Assembly (NCBI RefSeq): GCF_037126465.1
Contig: NC_088206.1
Coordinates: 30,630,790-30,694,789, forward strand
DNA from: Ornithodoros turicata
Taxonomy: Eukaryota; Arthropoda; Arachnida; Ixodida; Argasidae
Direction: 5' to 3'
DNA length: 64,000 bases
Every line of letters begins with the position of its first letter. Within the stretch, counting starts at the first letter, position 1. Position numbers and translations under genes: made by a program. Below the pieces are notes generated by a model. That model saw only the letters and a list, made by a program, of their open reading frames with translations. It made no database searches and was not told the origin of the DNA. Shown here in pieces: positions 11,098-22,754 of this stretch.

Positions 11098-11939
11098 TTA
11101 GCTCGAGCAAAGTGACGGATGACAGATATCCACCGGTGGGCCTTGGTGTCTAATTGGTCGACATGCTTCTCCCAGGACAGGTTGGAAACCAGGATCTGTG
11201 GTGTTTAACTTGTCTGAGCGGCATATTACTAATGGAAAGCTGGCACTCGTGCATTTCCTTCTTAGTAAAGGCCAGCGCTGTTGTTTTTGCAACCGAGATA
11301 TCCATGCCTGCTTCAGTGAGATACCGCCAAATCCTATCCAGCGAAAGCTGAAGACGACGGCGTAGGGCTTGCCTTGATTTCCCAATTGTCCAAATACAAA
11401 TGTTGTCGGCAAAAATCTGAATTTTAACTCTTCGGCTAACGCAGGACTTCAGGCCTGCCATTACCAGATTGAAGAGAATTGGGCTTAAGGCACACCCTTC
11501 TAGTACCTCATGAGCTCAACCAGTTTTTTGCGTGGAGCCCTTATGCGTGCGAACAGAGAGTGCTCTGTCGCGCAGAAAATTCGCCACCCACAAGAACATT
11601 CTGTCGGTAGGCCTGGGCTTGCAGCAGTGCGCGCAGCACAAAGGGGTGACCGACGGTACCGTCAGCTCTTTTGACGTCCTGGAAAACCGCCATGACAATT
11701 TTCTTCTGGCTCTTGGCTTGTTCGACGGAGGTGACAAGGTGGAAGACCGAATCCATGGCGCTGCAATGGCGACGGAAACCTGTCATCTCTGCAGCGAAAG
11801 CTCCATGTCCCTCGAGCCACCGTTCTAGCCAATGCAGCACCATTCGCTCCAAAACTTTACCGAGACAACTTGTCAGGCTGACAGGACGAAAGGAGGAGAG
11901 AGCAGAAGGTTCGCAGAAGCAGAAATGTCGGCGAACCAT
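11098..11939 (-). pseudogene. Reverse transcriptase region of the LINE
   Basis: Frame pieces 11939-11541 and 11461-11098 include SSFRPVSLTSCLGKVLERMV and the catalytic box as IQIFADNICIW, where the usual FADD has become FADN. Later comes TEAGMDISVAKTTALAF, typical of the segment after the box. Stops and shifts near 11500 break the frame. The lost aspartate and the shifts show an inactive reverse transcriptase. Confidence 0.75.
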
Positions 11940-12009
11940 CGCTCAGTAAACACAAGTCCAGTTCATCAATGATGTCATGCCACGTCTTCCCTCTCTGGTC
12001 TGTTCTAAC

Positions 12010-13130
12010 CAGGGTGTCGAACCGCAAAAAATACGGGTTCGGTTCGGGTTCGCGTTGTTTTGATTTCGTTCCGGTTCAGTTCCGGTTCGGCCACGCCAAG
12101 AATCGAACCGGTTCGCAGCCCCGAACCGGTTCGCGAACCGGTTCAACGCTTCCGTTTTATATGTTCCATAAAACTGCTTTTATCAGGAAATGCGTGGCTA
12201 ATAGCTTACTGCTGTTGTCTGCATTGACGTCTCTAGCGGTGAGGTAGCCCTTTAGCGAGAGAAATGAGAAATGGATGAACACTTATTGCAAATAGAGTCC
12301 ACACTGTTGAAGCGGTGTAGTCCTACTACTTTCTGTTTCCAAAATATCTTTTTTCACACGCACAGTGTCAGCAAGATAAACTTAAAGGAAGCCTAATAAG
12401 ATGGACAGCGTAACATAGACGACAGTACTTGCCGGTCTGAAACGAATCGATCTGAAACCGTACTGAAGCATGCCGAAAATAAGCCTGCCAGCCTTACTCT
12501 GTCCGAGCTCACAGCAGTGTACTAGTTAATCCACAACACAAAGTCAATGTGTCACGACACAACTGCACTACCAATAAGCAGAACCACATTTACTTTTCAA
12601 ACCACGACCAATCAAAGAGGCACCGTTCTGCGTACGCTCCTTCTCCACTTCTCATATTTCTGACTTGTTTAATTTGTACTGCTCACGTGTAAAGGGAAAT
12701 CTTGGGCGCTTATTTGATCACTTATTCGTCCAGTAGAGCGACATAACTGGCCTACTCCATTCCTGTTTCATTCGTCCGCGTGGCACCTCGTCTCTAAAGA
12801 GTAGACGCCGCACCGCGTGCGTGGGGCGCTAGCCGAGGCGCTCACAAGGACAACTGCGCTTCAACATGTTAAAAAGACGCTGAAAGTATACTTACTATAC
12901 GTCGTCGTCTCACTGCTAGGTGAAAATTTCTGAAATCCATTATATAGGCGCGTGATGACAATACCAATGTGTCTTCGTTCGAGGATAGAGAGGAACTCTT
13001 ATGCTGACTTCTTTTATGTCGAAACCGTTTTGTTGCGAACCGGTTACCGTTATTATTTTTTACGGTTCTGCTCCGGTTCGGGTTCAACAGTGTCATGAAA
13101 ATTGCGGTTCGGGTTCGGTTCGACACCCTG
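12010..13130. mobile_element. hAT-type element C with perfect 8-bp target duplication
   Basis: The ends are CAGGGTGTCGAACCG and CGGTTCGACACCCTG, a perfect inverted pair. They are flanked by identical 8-bp copies of GTTCTAAC (12002-12009 and 13131-13138). Subterminal sequence on both sides is packed with GGTTCG and GAACCG words, as in elements A and B, although the outer bases differ (CAGGGTG against CAGAGAG). The 1,121-bp interior has no transposase frame. It interrupts the minus-strand LINE: removing it rejoins the endonuclease and reverse transcriptase parts. The exact duplication suggests this is younger than A, B or D. Confidence 0.88.
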
Positions 13131-13138
13131 GTTCTAAC

Positions 13139-13303
13139 ACTGCCCCACAGCGGATGATGAGAATTAATGTCCCCCACAACCAGAAACGACGGTTGCAGAC
13201 TAGTGAAGATATCCGTTACACTGTGAAACAGGAACTGATGGTGGGATATAAAAACTCGCAACTGTAAGTACAAGATTGCCGAGACGAAGTTGACAGCCAA
13301 CAT
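13139..13303 (-). pseudogene. Endonuclease fragment of the LINE
   Basis: The frame contains FLVVGDINSHHPLWGS, the conserved segment of the apurinic-like endonuclease domain that nicks target DNA in non-LTR retrotransposons (usual form GDFNAHHxxWG). It ends exactly where hAT element C is inserted. Upstream minus-strand sequence to about 13480 may hold the rest of the N-terminal part but is badly decayed. Confidence 0.68.
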
Positions 13304-13679
13304 AGTCGACGGAGGGAATCTGCGGTTCTTTCAAAAGGGCAGCAGTTGAATCCGATCGTACACACAGTACATTCCGTCATATACAGCTCTGTCTGTGCGG
13401 AGCCATTAAGGAGGAGAACTACATCGATAGGGGAAATACCATGGAACTACCATAACAGCTCTGTCGCTGTCGTTGATCTGATGCCACTGTAACTTGCATC
13501 ATATCTCCCTTTTTAATGCGTTAGCACTAGGAGTGTCAAAATGGAAAAAAGCTGTATGTATGTGTGTGTGAGTCTGTGTGTTAGACGGTGAAGCCTCACC
13601 AAAAACAGCGGTAGAAGTGGACATGCAAATGGGATATCAGAGTGTAAATGTAAATGGAGGCAAATGATTCGAGATTGAA

Positions 13680-14060
13680 GTAGTCGAAGGTAATTAAGAG
13701 TAAGAGGTAAGAGCAATTGAAGGAAACTAGAGGTAATTAAAGCCAACTAACACAAGAAAGTTGAGTTTAAAGGTAGTGAATGTGATATATGTAATTAAGA
13801 GAAAGATTAAGTGAAATTAAAGAATACCGAAGGTAACCGCAGGTTATACCGGAGGTAATTAGACATTATTAAATAAAATTAACGTGAGTTAAATAGAATA
13901 GAGTAATTAAGGCAAGTAAACGTAATTAAAGGTAGTCAAGGATATTCAAGATTACAACAGGTAACCTGCGGTTACCTAAGGAAATTACGGTAATTACTTA
14001 AGGTAATTACGGAGTAATTGAAAGTAATTGAGGTTTAAATTAAAGTTCTTATTAAAGGTT
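13680..14060. repeat. Degenerate AGGTAATTA-rich array
   Basis: The words GGTAATTA, AGGTAATTAAAG and GTAATTAAG recur many times with irregular 10-20 bp spacing, giving an AT-rich low-complexity block. An internal inverted pair AGGTAACCGCAGGTTA and AGGTAACCTGCGGTTACC is present around 13832 and 13958. It may be an old minisatellite or the inside of a repeat-rich transposon end. It holds no gene. Confidence 0.55.
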
Positions 14061-15204
14061 AGTGAAATGGACTGTGAAACCGGAAATGAAGCATTAAATG
14101 GAGGTGGACTATCGGAAGTCGGGTTTAGACTGGAAGTAGATACCCGGAAGTCAAATGTGTACCAGAAAAGGCGGTTAATGCTAACGCATTTCTCTCGCAT
14201 TTACCGCTAAATCGCCAGTGTTTCTATCGGTCTTTTTGTTTTGCATTTCATCTTACTGGTTCCTGAATAGACGCTAGATTTCATGTCGTGTGATAAAAAC
14301 ATTGACGTTGAAGTCATATACTTCAGAGCACAGATTCTACATATTATTTGTATGACTTGTGTGACTATTTTGAGTTGTTTCTAAATAAATGAAAAATAGT
14401 TTAAATGAAAGCACTACATTTGTCCACGCCTTTGTAAAACTTCGGGGAAATTTGGGCTGGTAAGTCATATCTCAAGCGATTGGGAACGGTCCCGTGCGTT
14501 AGTGCATTGCAAGGCAACCGACGTGAGCAGCCGGAAGGATATGACGTCACGCATCGGGCGCGCAAGCCTTTTCAGTGGTTAGGTGGTGTTGGTTGAAGTC
14601 ATCAAAGTCCAACCTGCACTCTTAGAAAATAGGGAGTCAAAAGGGAGTCAAATGGTGCTCGGGCACCCTCGCGAACGGAGAGGGCGTTGCAGCGACACCC
14701 TTCCATGATCATATTTAATGAGGGGTGTTGCGTGCACTCCCTTCATTGAGGGGTGTTAGCCTCACTCTCCATGTTTATGAAGAGGTTGTTTTCCAGACTA
14801 TGCAACAGTGAAGCCTCGTACTTTTATTCATTCGTTAAAATTATCGAGACACACCTGCAACTAATGAAATAAGATATGATCAAGCCTGCGTCTGAAATGG
14901 CCAAAGTAGTTGTATCCCTGCAGAGGACATTTACTTTTCGCATGTCCTGGCTGTACAAAAAAAAAAGGCGTTGGTCGCGGATATCCTTCGAAAGTGTCCA
15001 ACATTACGAACTGAGGAATAGCTACTGCAACTTTCCAAGCATGCTGGTGCCTACATCTTGTTTTGTTGTGCTCACAAAGATACCACCTCTACAATGCGGT
15101 CTTTCTTGTTATAATTGTAATTAACACTCGGATCGGTCGTTTCATTTGAGGGAAAATGTCCGTGGAAATACTCTCTAATGACAAGGGAAGCGGCAAGTCA
15201 AGTA
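14061..15204. other. Unassigned sequence with a small internal repeat
   Basis: No gene recognised. Around 14630-14780 the words GGGAGTCAAAAGGGAGTCAAA and GAGGGGTGTT recur two or three times and resemble the edge of a MITE, but no second end was located. Confidence 0.3.
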
Positions 15205-15420
15205 AGAAACGCAGTGTCCGATAGAAGGGGATATCTGTTCTGTACCGCTAGGTACTTTGAGGTTACTGCAGATGCACTGCGAGTTGATGAGGCGTATATC
15301 CGCGTCACCGTTGCAAAAGTGTTTCGCTCCTTTGTACTCTAGGAGCGAGTTGTAAAATTTTGGGTCGTATTATACTGCAATCCCAATGACGGTTTCTAGG
15401 GGATGTTCCGCTTGGGTAGT
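15205..15420 (+). repeat. Dispersed repeat Y, copy 1
   Basis: This segment recurs at 58305-58525 in the same orientation. The shared landmarks, in order, are TGATGCG/GTTGCTCTGGCGTAT-like sequence, the stretch AAGTGTTTCGCTCCTTTGTA, then CTGCAATCCCAA/TTGCAATCCCAA. Identity is roughly 75 percent by eye. No coding frame is shared, and the class is unknown. Confidence 0.5.
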
Positions 15421-16807
15421 TCTGTGGGACTACCTAGATTCATGAGCAATACAAAGACGGAGGGCCACTGCATCTGTTCGTGTTTTGGGGCGAGGGCAGT
15501 ATTTTTTTTTTGTAATGTGGTGCAACGGAGACCAGTAGCAAAAAAAAAAAAGAAAAAAGAAGGCCAATGAAGTAACATCACTTAATGACAGAGTGGAAAA
15601 CAGTGTGCTTAGTGTTCTTTGCAATGTGCAATGAGCCATTTGTCAACCCGTGTCATCTTTCCGTGTGCCCGTGCACGCCTTTCTATTCTACATATTTTCC
15701 TATTTTACACGAACGTGGCGCTCAAATAATCGATATCACTCGGGTGAGCCAAGACTAGATGGTAGAGGTTGCGCGGCATTAGGGACGGCTCTCTTTGAAA
15801 GGACTCCGATGTTTAACGCGTAGATCACGCGCACTGTTTCTTCGTGACAGTTTATGCAATGTATAACGCGCGCGTTATACAGCGGGCAATAAGGTGATAT
15901 TTATAAAAGCCAGGAACATTGATGCTAATAAATTTTCCTGAACACCCAGGAAAGGAAGTGGTCCCGGAACTTATCCCCGGGAGGCGTCTCGAAGTGCCGG
16001 CCTTCTTCCCTCCTTCTCTTATATTCTCTTTCAAAGCGTGGATATGATTTTTGAAAGGTGCTCTGTCACGTCTAAATTAGTCCCCCCCCCCCAAAAAAAA
16101 ACATGGTTCCGCACAATTACTTAACGGGGTTGAGGTAGGTTATCCCACGTTATCACAGAAAAACGTAAAAGACTGTTCATTGCACCAATGTGAACCTGCA
16201 TTGAAAGTTTCACAGCAAAGAGAATAATAGAAGTGGAGAAAATGGGCACCGCGAATACCGAAACTCATGCGGCTCTGACATCACAGCGCACGCCGCTGCC
16301 AGCGCGGAAGCGCACGAGAAGTCACGTGCTTACGATTGCCAACGGGAATGGACGCAACTCTGAGCTCTCTGACCTCGGCGCAACGCTCGGGAGTATGTTA
16401 AGGGCTTGTATCTGGTTATGTAAGACACGTAGAAGAATAATTATTTTTTCTTCAGTATTCTGGCGTGCACTACAACGCGTCCGTGATGTAATGAATCACA
16501 TCTATAAAAGTGTCCCAGCCTGTTTAAAGCCTATGTCTGCACAAAAAGAAAAAAAAAAGTTGAACTGAGAGTGCGATCGGAATGCTGCGCGCCTGAATTG
16601 TACGTCACCGGAATATTTCTTTGTCTAAACATTCGGAAACGTTTGGAAATTCGTTTAATTGGATTTTGCTGCCGCCTGTACGCTTCGTGTGCCAACAGTG
16701 TGCTGATCTCATGTCGTTTTGTTGTCACCATGTGGTGTGGGCGTTTGGCAATTGCATTGCGCAGTGTATCGGAGACATTGGTATGATTTCGGTTTGGCAC
16801 GTCTGTG
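15421..16807. other. No gene recognised
   Basis: It holds low-complexity tracts (A/T run near 15505 and 15540, C-run followed by A-run near 16083) and short non-homologous frames only. Confidence 0.35.
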
Positions 16808-17540
16808 TATTTATTTATTCACTAATTTATATGTGTCTACTAACAGCCTAAAGCCTTACCAGCAGCACACAATAAAAACACACAACATAGGAATGTATTA
16901 ATGCAATAAAATTAAACGTTCATAACACAAAGCAGCTCGCACTGGCCATACTTATACAAACATCGGAGTTCACATGCGCGACAAAGAGCTGATTGGACAC
17001 TTCTCATATTGCTGTTAAACAAGTCAACGCAAGCAGAATTGATGTTACTTAAAATATGTATTCTTAATGAGGGACATTTTTCTGTACAGCTACCAAAAAC
17101 ATGGAACAATCGCAGCGCCCTGGTGTTGCGCTTTGGGACGGAGAGAGCTAGCCTCGTAATTACACTAGTACAATCCACACGATTTGGTAGACACTTATAC
17201 AAAAATATCTGATCACGGTAAACCCGTTTGCTCAAAAGGGATGGCAGTGAAATGCTGTCACTTAACCACGGAAAGCGATACTCTACTGTGCGCACGAGTC
17301 TTTTTTGCACCTTCTCAATTTTCTCTGCATTGGATTTTGACAGTGAATTCCAGGCCACTGACCCGAACTCCAAAATAGGTAGAACAAGTGACCGGAATAA
17401 AGATATAATGCAGATGGGATTGCTAAAAGCTTTCGTCAGTCTTGCAATTGCTCAAAAAATAGAGTAAGCCGTGTTGGTAACAACAACAGTGTGATCTCCA
17501 AACGCAAGTCTGCTGTCAAACGTCAAACGTGTAGTACTAC
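16808..17540 (-). mobile_element. 5'-truncated LINE fragment
   Basis: The minus-strand frame of 153 codons (17373-16912) includes EFGSVAWNSLSKSNAEKIE and VQKRLVR, the conserved region after the reverse transcriptase core of CR1/L2/Jockey-type LINEs. The preceding residues (FRSLVLPILEFGS) are readable up to about 17540. An AATAAATAAATA tail on the minus strand near 16810-16825 marks the 3' end. The catalytic domains are absent. It lies in front of PAN exon 1 in the opposite orientation. Confidence 0.72.
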
Positions 17541-17950
17541 AGCTATCGCGCATTACCCATCGCAATCTGTAATCATCCACATCACATCATCCACACCAGT
17601 GGTATCACTGGTGCTGCGGATATTTGTAAGAGGACGTCGGCGAAATATCCCACCTGTTCCTTCTTTTTTATTTCGTTTTTCGAAACACGCACAGGCACGC
17701 AAAGGCATGGCCAGAAGCTCTAGGGGAACTGCTTCGCTGGAAGCCGACGGATGCGGCCAGATAGTGTTCTGCACATTTCTCAATTCCACATTTCACATTT
17801 CTCATGCTTGAATTGACTGGTCGTTTCAGCTTGGAGTTTTGAACTCGGGAAATCTAGGATAACTTCAAAGTCTTGCGCGGGCTCCTGTTCGCTGTAGTGA
17901 ACCACATTGCATTTGCACATTTAAAAGGGCTGTTTTTATCATTCCCGCAG

Positions 17951-18065
17951 GTGACTACAAGCTGAAGGCTGGCACAGGTATAACTCGTCCTGATTTGTCA
18001 GCTGGAGTAATGACACTGGACGACTGCTTCAAGGAGTGCTCAAGCAGAGACTTTGAAGAGTGCAG
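17951..18065 (+). CDS. PAN/apple-domain protein, exon 1 seen in the window
   Basis: The acceptor is TATCATTCCCGCAG at 17950 and the donor is CAG/GTAACA. The 115-nt exon enters with 2 nt to complete a codon, has 37 full codons and leaves with 2 nt. The peptide ends LDDCFKECSSRDFEEC, matching the first half of a PAN/apple domain (x-C-x3-C-x7-C). The second half (usually SFxYC...C) must lie on a following exon starting with 1 nt, and none was found before 36831. The codon before the exon is shared with an upstream exon, so the gene starts further left. Assignment to the same gene as the exons from 36831 rests on strand and domain type, because the phases do not join directly. Confidence 0.75.
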
Positions 18066-19729
18066 GTAACAGTTATCTGGAACACGTCAGTATCTGGTAG
18101 GAGCTCCTTTAGCATTATGGCGAGCTTCAGTTGATCCACATAGAACATCTTCAATATTTTAGTCTTCTCTCTGGTACTGTGCCAGTATGTATACGTGAGC
18201 GTGCTACCCATCAAAAGAAATAGAAAAGGAACTTCGTATTTTGTAAAGGACAAAAGCCTTTACATTCGAAGTATTAACGTTGAGATACGCACTTCTACGA
18301 CTCTAGCGAGTTATGCCTTACCAAAGTGACCTACACCACCAGCTCCGCCAATGCGACCTACGTTTTCATTTTTTCTTTCTACTTTTATTCTATTCTATTC
18401 GAACTGACATACAATTTTTTTCATCTTCCTGCAAGGGTTGCGCCTTGGGTGCTGCAAAAAAAAGCCATCTCCCACCACTTGTACTAATTATTTGCACTCC
18501 GGCACCCTGCACAGCATTTGTACCATCGCCGTTCATTCATTCAATACGCATTGTCTCAATTGACTCCGGGCTAGGCCGGTTTTAGTTAGAAACGTTTACA
18601 AAAGTGACGTTTACGTGCCTCGGAAGAGAGGTGGGAGGGACATACTATTAGAAGAAAAAGAATTAAAAGAGAGAACGAATAGTCAGCCAAACGTACTGTC
18701 TGCTTGCTATTCCTCAAGTAAATAATTACAAAATCAATGACAAAAAAATGAGAGGCGAGAGAATGAAGAGAAAATCTTAAAAAACAACAAGAAAAAAAAA
18801 CAGATTAGAGTAATGTACATGATGGTGAGATGTGAGCGTGGGGGCAGTGAGGGATGAGGTGACACAACATTTCATGTCGCAAGCAGTGCATGAGACCTCT
18901 GCCGCTTTGGAATGTCAGAGAAAAGTATGTGCACCGTAGCTCCAGAAGGCGTCGTCTGAGGGTGACTCGGGGGCTGTTGAATCTGCGGCGCTCGAGGAGA
19001 AGATGTGTAATATATCAGCATCAACAGCGCAAGTAGGGTATTTCGGCGAGTCGAGAAGGCCCATCTTGTAGAAAACCCGGAGGCTTCTGGCGATATTAAG
19101 TCTCAGGCGGTGTAAAATGGACGCTTCTCTATACGAGCAGTGTTGTATTGCAACAAAATCCAACGTCGGGTTCATGGACCGGAGGAGATCGTTGAATCGG
19201 ACAGTGCCCTCGTGAAATTGTTGAGTTTAGTTTTTGGCGGATGCGGTATATCTGCAATCGCCATGCCGAGACCGATAGTGACAGTGTTCAACTATTCAAT
19301 GTGACATCCCTACGAGTGTCTTGTTGTTCATGGAAGAGGGCACAAACTGCAGTAGAACACTCTCGACACGCTTCCAGAGGGGGCATGGTTTTTGCTCCGA
19401 GCGCAAACTTCAGAGCTCTTTTGTCGGAACGCGTCGGTGTTTGAGGCTAATATTTCTGATTTGATATACGCCTACCACCACAATGGACTCTGATTTTTTT
19501 TTTTTTTCGTGACAATCGGGATGGTCGAGCAGCATCGCTGGATCACTTGGCGTGGAATGAGTCAGCTGTGTAAGTCAAGCTCCCAACCGTTATGGAGTGA
19601 AACCGCTGTGTTAGCTCGGGAGCCGGATACAATAAAGCGTCCATTGAAACAAGCGTTGGCTACCCACCATGCTTTCAAACGCCTCCTCTGCCCTGCTTAC
19701 TTTCGCTGACCCTATTCTGTTGTTGACGA
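18066..19729. other. Intron sequence, nothing recognised
   Basis: Between the exon-1 donor and the next LINE there is no motif of a PAN second half in correct phase. It holds a T/C-rich tract near 18360-18430 and A-rich tracts near 18650-18800. Confidence 0.4.
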
Positions 19730-21045
19730 AATTATTTATTATTTATTTAGATATGCTACAAACCTATCAAAGGGTTCACGTAGGGTGGGCCAAAACATTT
19801 CACTCAAAATGGCACTCAGAATAGACACACATAGACACACCTGCACTGCAAGCACATGCATACAAATACAAGAGTGTGATACATTTGGTCAGACTCAGGT
19901 GGTCCCGTGAACAAACTGCTGTAATTTGGTTACATTATGTACGGCCTGTGGCAACGAATTCCTATCGCGAATAGTGCGTGGAAAAAACGAATACCTGAAA
20001 CAATCTACACGTGCGAATGGTTCCTGGAAAAGGGTACTATGAGAGCTTCTTGTAGGACGAAGTTCGCGAAACCGTGTGTAAGAATCTATGTCGATGTTTT
20101 ATATTCCACGCACTATTTGGTACGGGAACTTGAGTCTCTCCATCCTAAATCTGTCCGGGGTGCTGCCTAAGTTTCCTCTTTGCTGTAACATTGTAATAGA
20201 AGTGCCGTAACTGTTAAAAATAAATCTCAGTGCTTGATTTTGAACCCTTGTTAACTTGTCATAATTCCTCTTGGTAAACGGATCCCAAATAGCAGACCCA
20301 TACCCCAGTACAGGCCTCACAAGGGATTTATATAAACTGAATATCAACTCAATTTCGTTTCACATGCTAGAAACCTTAAATTTCGTCTTACGTACCACAG
20401 TTTCTTTCTGGCCTTGTTCACAACGTGGTCTACTTGCGTATTCCATGATAAATCTGACTGAATGATTATCCCTAGGTATTTAACCTGTTCAACTCTCCTA
20501 AGTGGAATATTTCGGATACTGTAACTGTGAATAAGAGGTTTCCTTTTGAGTGATATAGACATAACAACGGTTTTCTCGGGATTGATTGACATCTGCCACA
20601 TATCGCACCAATCGTTAATTTTCTCTAGAGCATGTGCAGGTATAATATGATCATTCTCATCACTGACTCGACAATAAACAACACAGTCATCAGCGTATAG
20701 TCTGATACATACTGGTAAGTGAGACACCGATTCACAGATATCGTTCATATAAAGAAGAAAGAGTGCTGGTCCCAACACAGATCCCTGTGGGACTCCGGAG
20801 CTAACCGGAGCTCGTAGGAACTGGAGCCAGCGAAGTGCACGAATTGTTCCCTATCAGACAAGTAATCAGACATCCACCTAATAACTGCATCATTACGTCA
20901 AATATGTTGGAGTTTTTGTTCAAGTTTCTTGTGCACCACTTTATCAAACACGCGACAGAGATCCAAAAATACAGCATCTGTTTGCTTTATCTCGTGAACC
21001 GCAGAAGCGAAGTCGTGCATCATTTCAGTAAATTGCGTTATTGTG
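19730..21045 (-). mobile_element. Partial CR1/Jockey-type LINE with an intact YADD box
   Basis: On the minus strand the order is TDAVFLDLCRVFDKVVHKKL (reverse transcriptase motif A, near 21000-20940), MLGPALFLLYMNDI and the catalytic YADDCVVY (20778-20344 frame). These are followed after a shift by SLVRPVLGYGSAIWDP (20347-20099) and then SFFPRTIRDRNSLPQ. The 3' tail AATAAATAATAAATAA lies near 19735-19750. Motif A reads FLDLCRVFD, so both catalytic boxes survive although shifts break the frame. The endonuclease is missing, so the copy is 5'-truncated and inactive. It sits in the long intron after PAN exon 1. Confidence 0.8.
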
Positions 21046-22754
21046 AAAGCTCCCCTTCCTCCCTTCGTTTCCTACGTGTACAGTTTTCAAATGTTGTGTC
21101 CTTGTGGAAAGTAAACGTTTTGCTGGTTTCAAGCTGTTGTGGTGTGTTGTTTCGTCGTGTTTGCCGATGGTGAGGCTCCTCTACTATGGAGTCCATCCAC
21201 CAGCTCGTCTGCATCTATGCCGTGTTATCTGCTTTTAGTAGGAACACTGTATTTTGCGAGGCGTCTCAACTGACCTGTCTCTGCCGAAACTATCCATTCG
21301 TGGCAAGCTTAAATGGAGTAATGTGCACGGCAAGAATGACACTGCCAAACCCATTGTCGACTTCGGTGCCGTATGTCGCTTCTGTTATCTTGTCTGCCAT
21401 GTATCCTGTCGCTTCTGTATGCTGTCTGCTATCCTCAGAGTTTGCTTGGTCCCGCCTATTTGTTCAATTACAGGACGGAATGACTTATGTACCCACAGTT
21501 GGTAAATACCTCGTAATAAAAGGTATATTAGCGTGTCGTTAAATAAATATGTGAATATTTTCGAGAATATATTAGATATTTAATATAGGCAGACAGACGG
21601 AAAATCCAACAATCCGCCAGTGAAGGAGATGGAAAAGCTTGACGTTAGATACTGCGAACGCAAACTTGTCTTGAACGAGACGAAAACGCAATACAGCCGA
21701 ATTTCGTTAATTTGACCAACACCGTTCTCGCAGATATTGGTCGTAAATCGAATTTTCCTGCTATTGAACAGCACATGATATGAACAAAACAACATAAGGC
21801 TGTGCCATTAGTTACTGCAAAACAGGAGGCATTGTTGAAGAACATCGTTTATTTGCGGAAGAAATAAAAAAAAAAAGTCCGTTTACAACTGAATTTTCAG
21901 CCTGTAGTTTTTCCAATCATGCTGTTCCCTTGTCAATGGCAAACATATTCTGCGTGTGTCAAAGTACCGCAGAGCACAAGCAAGCGCTTGAGCTGTCGAT
22001 TTTTACAGCCGAATAACTTACCGAGGAGCGTTCCGTAAACCTTGTCGCTGTGAACATTGTTTGCGACAGCTCAATTTTGATGGCCCTGCACGAACAGTGT
22101 TGGATTCGCCGCAAGAGATTCCTAGCCACCTCTCTCAATTGAATATTTAAGCACTCTGGCCGCAATAGTTCCAACCTCTAAGGAAACTTCAATTAAATAC
22201 ACGTTTTCGAGTTTGTAGCGACGCTAGTAGTTCGGAACATTTGAGCGGCAGGTGGCGGCATTCGGTTACTCGGCATTTCGGTAGCAGGTAAAACAGCACC
22301 AGCAGTTAATATAAGAAAAGACAAATTGTCTAAAACACTGTCTGCATAATCGCCCCCAGAATACTTAACTTTGGTAAGTCATACAGGTACAATAACGCTG
22401 ATATACTGTGCGGTACATAAATACTCGTATTGTGTGAAACTTCCCTCTTGCTCCGGCTTAACACAACATAGACGCAAAACAAAACGGACGTTTAGCCACC
22501 CATACGGGCCACACCGACAAAATTAAACACATGTCCTTTAGTTCAACAATGGTTGACAATTTCAGTTTTTTAGCGTGCGTCGCCCACATCGCTTCTCTGC
22601 TCCTGGTGTTTCACGAAGGTCCTCCGGCTGCATAATTCGTAAATATGTGGCGCTATCGTAAAGGTGCCTTTTCAGTGAGCATCCCTGAGACATCGGCCAT
22701 GAACTGAAGAGTGAGCGGCTCATTCCAATATGCTCATTAGCTACGAGCCTCGTT
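21046..22754. other. Unassigned intron sequence
   Basis: Overlapping frames at 21186-21542 and 21254-21505 (+) have no recognisable domain, and their composition is ordinary. One AG/GTAA-bordered stretch near 21446-21502 was considered as the missing PAN exon and rejected on phase and residues. Confidence 0.3.

Larger units (their letters stand above)
10005..13480 (-). mobile_element. Degenerate RNase H-bearing LINE (I/R1-like), split by a hAT element
   Basis: Read on the minus strand, the order is endonuclease (about 13300-13139), the reverse transcriptase region (11939-11098), then RNase H and a CCHC-like tail (10920-10141), with a TTG-rich 3' end near 10010-10030. This domain order fits I-clade or related non-LTR retrotransposons. 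The frame is broken many times and the RNase H domain has an internal deletion, so the copy is dead. The stretch 12010-13130 is a later hAT insertion and not part of the LINE. The clade is inferred from the RNase H domain and tail only. Confidence 0.78.

Noticed and set aside
13520..14060. CRISPR-like regular repeat array
   Set aside because: Words are short and degenerate with irregular spacing, and the genome is eukaryotic.
21446..21502. Possible missing PAN exon between a CTCAG acceptor and TTG/GTAAAT
   Set aside because: It exits in phase 2 rather than phase 1 and lacks the SFxYC motif.
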